Assembly (NCBI GenBank): GCA_946887085.1
Contig: CAMPKG010000137.1
Coordinates: 1-8,534 of the forward strand
Length of the DNA: 8,534 bases
Origin: an uncultured Sphingobacteriales bacterium
GTDB lineage: Bacteria; Bacteroidota; Bacteroidia; Chitinophagales; Chitinophagaceae
Direction of reading: 5' to 3'
Shown here: one piece after another, positions 5,426 to 8,534 of the stretch
Numbering within the stretch: the first letter of the stretch is position 1
How the letters are laid out: each line of letters begins with the position of its first letter
Made by a program: the position numbers and the translations under genes
Notes under the pieces: generated by a model
The model's database searches: none
What the model was told of the DNA's origin: nothing
The model's input: the letters and a program-made list of their open reading frames with translations, nothing else

Positions 5426-7396
5426 ATGCGAAAGCTGGTTTTAACTCTTATTGCCTCCGGACTAGTGGTTTCATCCGGCTGGGCACAGACCTTATTCTCA
5501 TTTGGAAGTAACCCCGTAACAAAAGAGGAGTTCCTGAGGGTTTATCAAAAGAACGCCATCAACAAAAAACCGGATTTCTCTGAGCCGGCTTTGAGAGAGT
5601 ATCTGGACCTCTACTCACTGTTCCGCATGAAAGTGAAAGAGGCCGAGCTGCAACAGCTGGATACGTTGGCTACCATCCAGAGCGAGTTGGACAACTATCG
5701 TAAACAATTGGCCAAGAATTATCTGACAGATGAGAAAATGACCGGCAACCTCATCGAGGAAGCCTACAACCGGATGAAGGAAGAAGTGCACGTAGCACAC
5801 ATCCTGATCGCGGCACCGATGCATGCATCACTTGGCGATACGGTAGTTGCTTACAAAAGAATAGACAGCATCTACACAGCCATTACCAAAAAGGGTGCTG
5901 ATTTTGCGGCGCTGGCAAAAGCGTACTCCGACGATCGTGGTTCCAAAGCTAACGGCGGCGATATCGGTTTCATCACTGCGCTGCAAACTGTTTATCCGTT
6001 CGAGAACGCCGTGTACACCACGCCGGTGGGCAAGGTATCTGCACCGTTCCGCTCACAGTTTGGCTATCATATACTAAAAGTGATGGAAAAAAAGCCAGCC
6101 CGCGGAGAGGTGAAAGTGGCGCAGATACTGGTTCTTACGCCCAAGTCTAAAGGCGAGGAGGGCATTGCAGCCGCACGCAAACGCATCGACAGCATTAACG
6201 CGGAGATGAAAAAAGGTGTGCCGTTTGAGCAACTGGTGAAAAAATACTCTGATGATAAGTACTCGATAAACGATAACGGAGTGCTGCCTGTAGTTAGCGT
6301 GGGCAAAGTAGCCCCTGCGTTCGAGAACGCAGCGTTTGCGCTTAAAAAACCGGGCGATGTGTCAGCCCCGGTGCAAACAGAATATGGTTTCCACATCATA
6401 AAACTGATCGAGCGCATCCCGATGAAACCGCTGGACAGCATGCGTGCGGGACTGAAGCGCAGGGTGGAGAACGATTCGCGCGCGCAGGTTGCCCGCGACA
6501 GGTTCTTCGAGAACGTGAAGCAGAAAAATGGTTTCAAACAATATAATGATGTTTTTGAAGCAGTAATGGTGCAGGCAGATAAGATTCCCGATACAGGTAA
6601 GAATGCACAGGTATTTTCTGCTAAGAATTTCACGAGTATGGACAAACCATTGTTCACGCTTGCCGGCAAGAATTACCTGCAGAGCGACTTCCTGACATTT
6701 GCGGAGCAGATGACACGCGGCCGCATCATGGGCCCGAAACGCGCCGTGATGCATGACTTGTACAAAATGTATGTAACCACCGTAGTAACCGATCTTGAGG
6801 AGCACAGGCTGGTGGAAGAGCACACAGATTTCAAAAACCTGATGCAGGAGTACAGGGATGGTATTATGTTGTTTGAGCTTATGGACAGGAACGTATGGGG
6901 CAAAGCTTCAAAAGATACCGTTGGCCTTAAAGCTTTCTTCGACGCCCGTAAAGGCAAGTACATGTGGGAGCCAGGTTTTACCGGTGCGGTGTACAAGTTC
7001 AAGAATGAGAGGGCGCTGAAAGAGGGACTGAAACTGCTGGCGGACAAAAAACTGAAAGACGAGGACATCATCAAAAAAATGAACAGCGATACCCTGCCTG
7101 ATGCAGTTACTGTTCAGCGCGGCCATTACGAGTTCGCTAAATTCAATGAGTTCCCGCGTACAGCTATTGTTGGCGGCAAGGTAACCGAGGCGAAGAAAAA
7201 TGCCGATGGCAGCTACTCAGTGGTTCGTGTGGAGGAAGTATTCAACCAGCCAACACCTAAATCATTGGACGATGCACGTGGCTATGTTGTTGCTGAATAC
7301 CAGGATTACCTGGAAAAGCAGTGGAACGACGAAATGAAAAAGAAGTATTCTTTGAACGTGAATGAGTCTGTATTCAAATCGCTGGTAAAGAACTAG
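5426..7396 (+). CDS. SurA/PpiC-like periplasmic peptidyl-prolyl isomerase with two parvulin domains
   Basis: This 656-residue protein is probably a periplasmic folding factor or chaperone for outer-membrane and envelope proteins. A signal peptide (core about 4-17) is probably cleaved after GWA at residue 20. Residues about 22-115 are helical, like the chaperone part of SurA. Parvulin domain 1 spans about 119-222, with AHILI (H125), YSDDRGSKANGGDIGF (167-182) and FGYHIL (H215). Parvulin domain 2 spans about 228-330, with YSDDKYS, NDNGVLP and YGFHII (H323), but has AQILV with Q233 where the first histidine belongs. The C-terminal half (about 370-656) is not a standard domain I can name; it ends with LDDARGYVVAEYQDYLEKQW-type sequence, which I recall from many Bacteroidota isomerases. 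The ATG follows an A-rich 34-base spacer after the second thioredoxin gene, typical of Bacteroidota starts. It is the last gene of the operon, followed by a strong terminator. Chaperone activity may matter more than catalysis. Confidence 0.9.
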   Translation: MRKLVLTLIASGLVVSSGWAQTLFSFGSNPVTKEEFLRVYQKNAINKKPDFSEPALREYLDLYSLFRMKVKEAELQQLDTLATIQSELDNYRKQLAKNYLTDEKMTGNLIEEAYNRMKEEVHVAHILIAAPMHASLGDTVVAYKRIDSIYTAITKKGADFAALAKAYSDDRGSKANGGDIGFITALQTVYPFENAVYTTPVGKVSAPFRSQFGYHILKVMEKKPARGEVKVAQILVLTPKSKGEEGIAAARKRIDSINAEMKKGVPFEQLVKKYSDDKYSINDNGVLPVVSVGKVAPAFENAAFALKKPGDVSAPVQTEYGFHIIKLIERIPMKPLDSMRAGLKRRVENDSRAQVARDRFFENVKQKNGFKQYNDVFEAVMVQADKIPDTGKNAQVFSAKNFTSMDKPLFTLAGKNYLQSDFLTFAEQMTRGRIMGPKRAVMHDLYKMYVTTVVTDLEEHRLVEEHTDFKNLMQEYRDGIMLFELMDRNVWGKASKDTVGLKAFFDARKGKYMWEPGFTGAVYKFKNERALKEGLKLLADKKLKDEDIIKKMNSDTLPDAVTVQRGHYEFAKFNEFPRTAIVGGKVTEAKKNADGSYSVVRVEEVFNQPTPKSLDDARGYVVAEYQDYLEKQWNDEMKKKYSLNVNESVFKSLVKN

Positions 7397-7415
7397 AAGT
7401 CAGATATTTTAACTT

Positions 7416-7444
7416 AAGTCCCTCGCAGTCGCGGGGGACTTTTT
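7416..7444 (+). terminator. Rho-independent terminator of the operon
   Basis: AAGTCCCTCGC (7416-7426) pairs with GCGGGGGACTT (7431-7441) to form an 11-bp stem with one G-T wobble, closed by the tetraloop AGTC and followed by TTTATTT. It begins 20 bases after the isomerase stop codon and separates the operon from the next gene. Confidence 0.9.
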
Positions 7445-7469
7445 ATTTGCCTGGACCGCTGGCATCTTT

Positions 7470-7502
7470 TTTACGAGGGGTAAACGTGAACAACTAAATT
7501 TG
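7470..7502 (+). promoter_or_regulatory. Candidate promoter of the DUF457-type hydrolase gene
   Basis: The -7 element TAAATTTG at 7495-7502 fits TAnnTTTG exactly. A TTTA at 7470-7473 (3 of 4 to TTTG) lies 21 bases upstream. The -7 ends 13 bases before the ATG at 7516, giving a very short leader. Its place just after the terminator supports separate transcription of the downstream gene. Confidence 0.45.
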
Positions 7503-7515
7503 TCGCTGATATTTA

Positions 7516-8526
7516 ATGGATTCCATTACCCATATCGCGTTAGGTGCATGCATCGGTGAAGTATTCCTTGGCAAGAAACTGGGGAAACGTGCTATGCTGT
7601 GGGGCGCACTGGCGCAGAGCGCACCTGATATTGATTTTGTTGCCTCGTTTTGGATGGACACAGCTGATGACCTGCTGGCACATCGTGGGTTCACTCATTC
7701 GTTCCTGTTTGCGATAATCATAACTCCTTTGTTTGCCCTGCTCGCAGATCGGTGGCACCGGCCGCATGATACCACGCTCAAACGGTTCATGCTGTTTTTT
7801 GGTGTCGAGATATTCCTGCACCTCTTCCTCGATGGGTTTAATAACTACGGCACCGGGTGGCTGGAGCCATTCACGCATCAACGGTTTTCATTCAACGCCG
7901 TTTATGTTGCAGACCCCTTGTTCTCGATATGGATAGTTGTGGGAACCCTGATGATGATCTTTTTGAAGAACGATCACAGGCACCGTGTTAAAATTGTACG
8001 GTATAGCATTTCGATCAGCTGTCTCTATTTGATGGTCTGTATCATCAACAAAGTAAACATCGACAGGCAGGTACGTCACGCGTTCAGGCAGCAAAACATT
8101 CCTGCAAAGCAATATTTTACTACGCCTACAGCACTCAATAATTTTTTATGGTACGTGGTGGCAGGCAATGATAGTGGATTTTATTTCGGCTTTCGTAATA
8201 TACTGGAAAAAACCGACTCTGTACACTTCACTTATTTCCCGCGGAATGAATATTTGCTTGACAGCGTTGATGACCGGGAGGAGGTAGCTAAGCTAAAGCG
8301 CTTTTCACAGGGTTTCTATACGGTAGAACGTTCTAACGACACCCTCGTAATGAACGACCTGCGTTTCGGGCAGATAATAGGCTGGAAGGATCCGAATGAA
8401 AAATTTGTTTTTCATTATTTCCTCGATAAAAAGGGAAATAATGAACTTGTGGTGCAACGTGGCCGCCTGGCCAAAATGGACAAAGACGCTGTGGTAGCCA
8501 TGCTCCGGCGAATAAAAGGTATTTAG
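7516..8526 (+). CDS. Membrane metal-dependent hydrolase, YdjM/DUF457 family
   Basis: This 336-residue inner-membrane protein has the conserved polar residues of the YdjM (PF04307) family of putative metal-dependent hydrolases: H6 in DSITHIALG, the DID pair D38/D40 (APDIDF), HRGFTHS at 56-62 (H56, H61), and HLFLDGFNNYGT at 102-113 (H102, D106). Hydrophobic segments lie at about 62-78, 91-106, 133-150 and 163-178. The acidic and histidine ligands sit at the ends of, or inside, the helices. Family members have no well-proven substrate, so the reaction is unknown. Residues about 180-336 form a soluble, mostly beta-rich region with no motif I recognise, longer than the minimal family core; I recall similar extensions in Bacteroidota homologues. 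The ATG at 7516 is clear because the conserved HIALG motif begins at residue 6. The gene is preceded by a terminator and a candidate promoter, so it is probably monocistronic at its 5' end. No terminator is visible in the 8 bases after its stop. Confidence 0.87.
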   Translation: MDSITHIALGACIGEVFLGKKLGKRAMLWGALAQSAPDIDFVASFWMDTADDLLAHRGFTHSFLFAIIITPLFALLADRWHRPHDTTLKRFMLFFGVEIFLHLFLDGFNNYGTGWLEPFTHQRFSFNAVYVADPLFSIWIVVGTLMMIFLKNDHRHRVKIVRYSISISCLYLMVCIINKVNIDRQVRHAFRQQNIPAKQYFTTPTALNNFLWYVVAGNDSGFYFGFRNILEKTDSVHFTYFPRNEYLLDSVDDREEVAKLKRFSQGFYTVERSNDTLVMNDLRFGQIIGWKDPNEKFVFHYFLDKKGNNELVVQRGRLAKMDKDAVVAMLRRIKGI

Positions 8527-8534
8527 TGCTACTC

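Noticed and set aside
6067..6669. A 200-residue open frame on the minus strand inside the isomerase gene.
   Set aside because: It is antisense to the two parvulin domains, is low-complexity in composition, and matches nothing I recognise.

Overview
The window looks like a piece of a Bacteroidota chromosome, most likely near Chitinophagales/Sphingobacteriia. This is judged from protein style and signals, not from a database search. The supporting signs are secreted TlpA-like thioredoxins with DUF4369/DUF5106-type regions, a SurA-like isomerase with a typical Bacteroidota C-terminal tail, an RDD gene divergent from a SpoIIM-family gene, A-rich translation starts without clear Shine-Dalgarno sequences, and TAnnTTTG promoter elements instead of TATAAT. 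Base composition and codon use appear even throughout. I see no mobile element, tRNA, rRNA or CRISPR array.

Layout. (1) Positions 1-149, minus strand: the N-terminus of a stage II sporulation protein M-family membrane protein, cut by the window edge. (2) 210-935, plus: an RDD-family membrane protein divergent from it. (3) 936-2348, minus: an RlmD/RumA-type iron-sulfur 23S rRNA uracil-C5 methyltransferase. Its stop codon abuts that of the RDD gene, and it appears to start with TTG. (4) About 2419-7444, plus: a compact operon of two tandem paralogous secreted thioredoxin-fold proteins (CGSC, then CGHC active sites) and a SurA-like multi-parvulin peptidyl-prolyl isomerase, closed by a strong intrinsic terminator. 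(5) 7516-8526, plus: a YdjM/DUF457-type membrane metal-dependent hydrolase with its own candidate promoter.

Functional reading. The central operon is the most coherent unit. All three products carry Sec-type signal peptides and belong to fold classes acting on thiols/disulfides or prolyl bonds, so it is best read as an envelope protein-folding module; that is inference from domains and gene order. The flanking genes are conserved housekeeping or poorly characterised membrane genes. I found no convincing evidence of a wholly new system. The points most worth checking are the two paralogous redox active sites, the incomplete second parvulin domain, a possible third parvulin-like repeat, and the TTG start of the methyltransferase.
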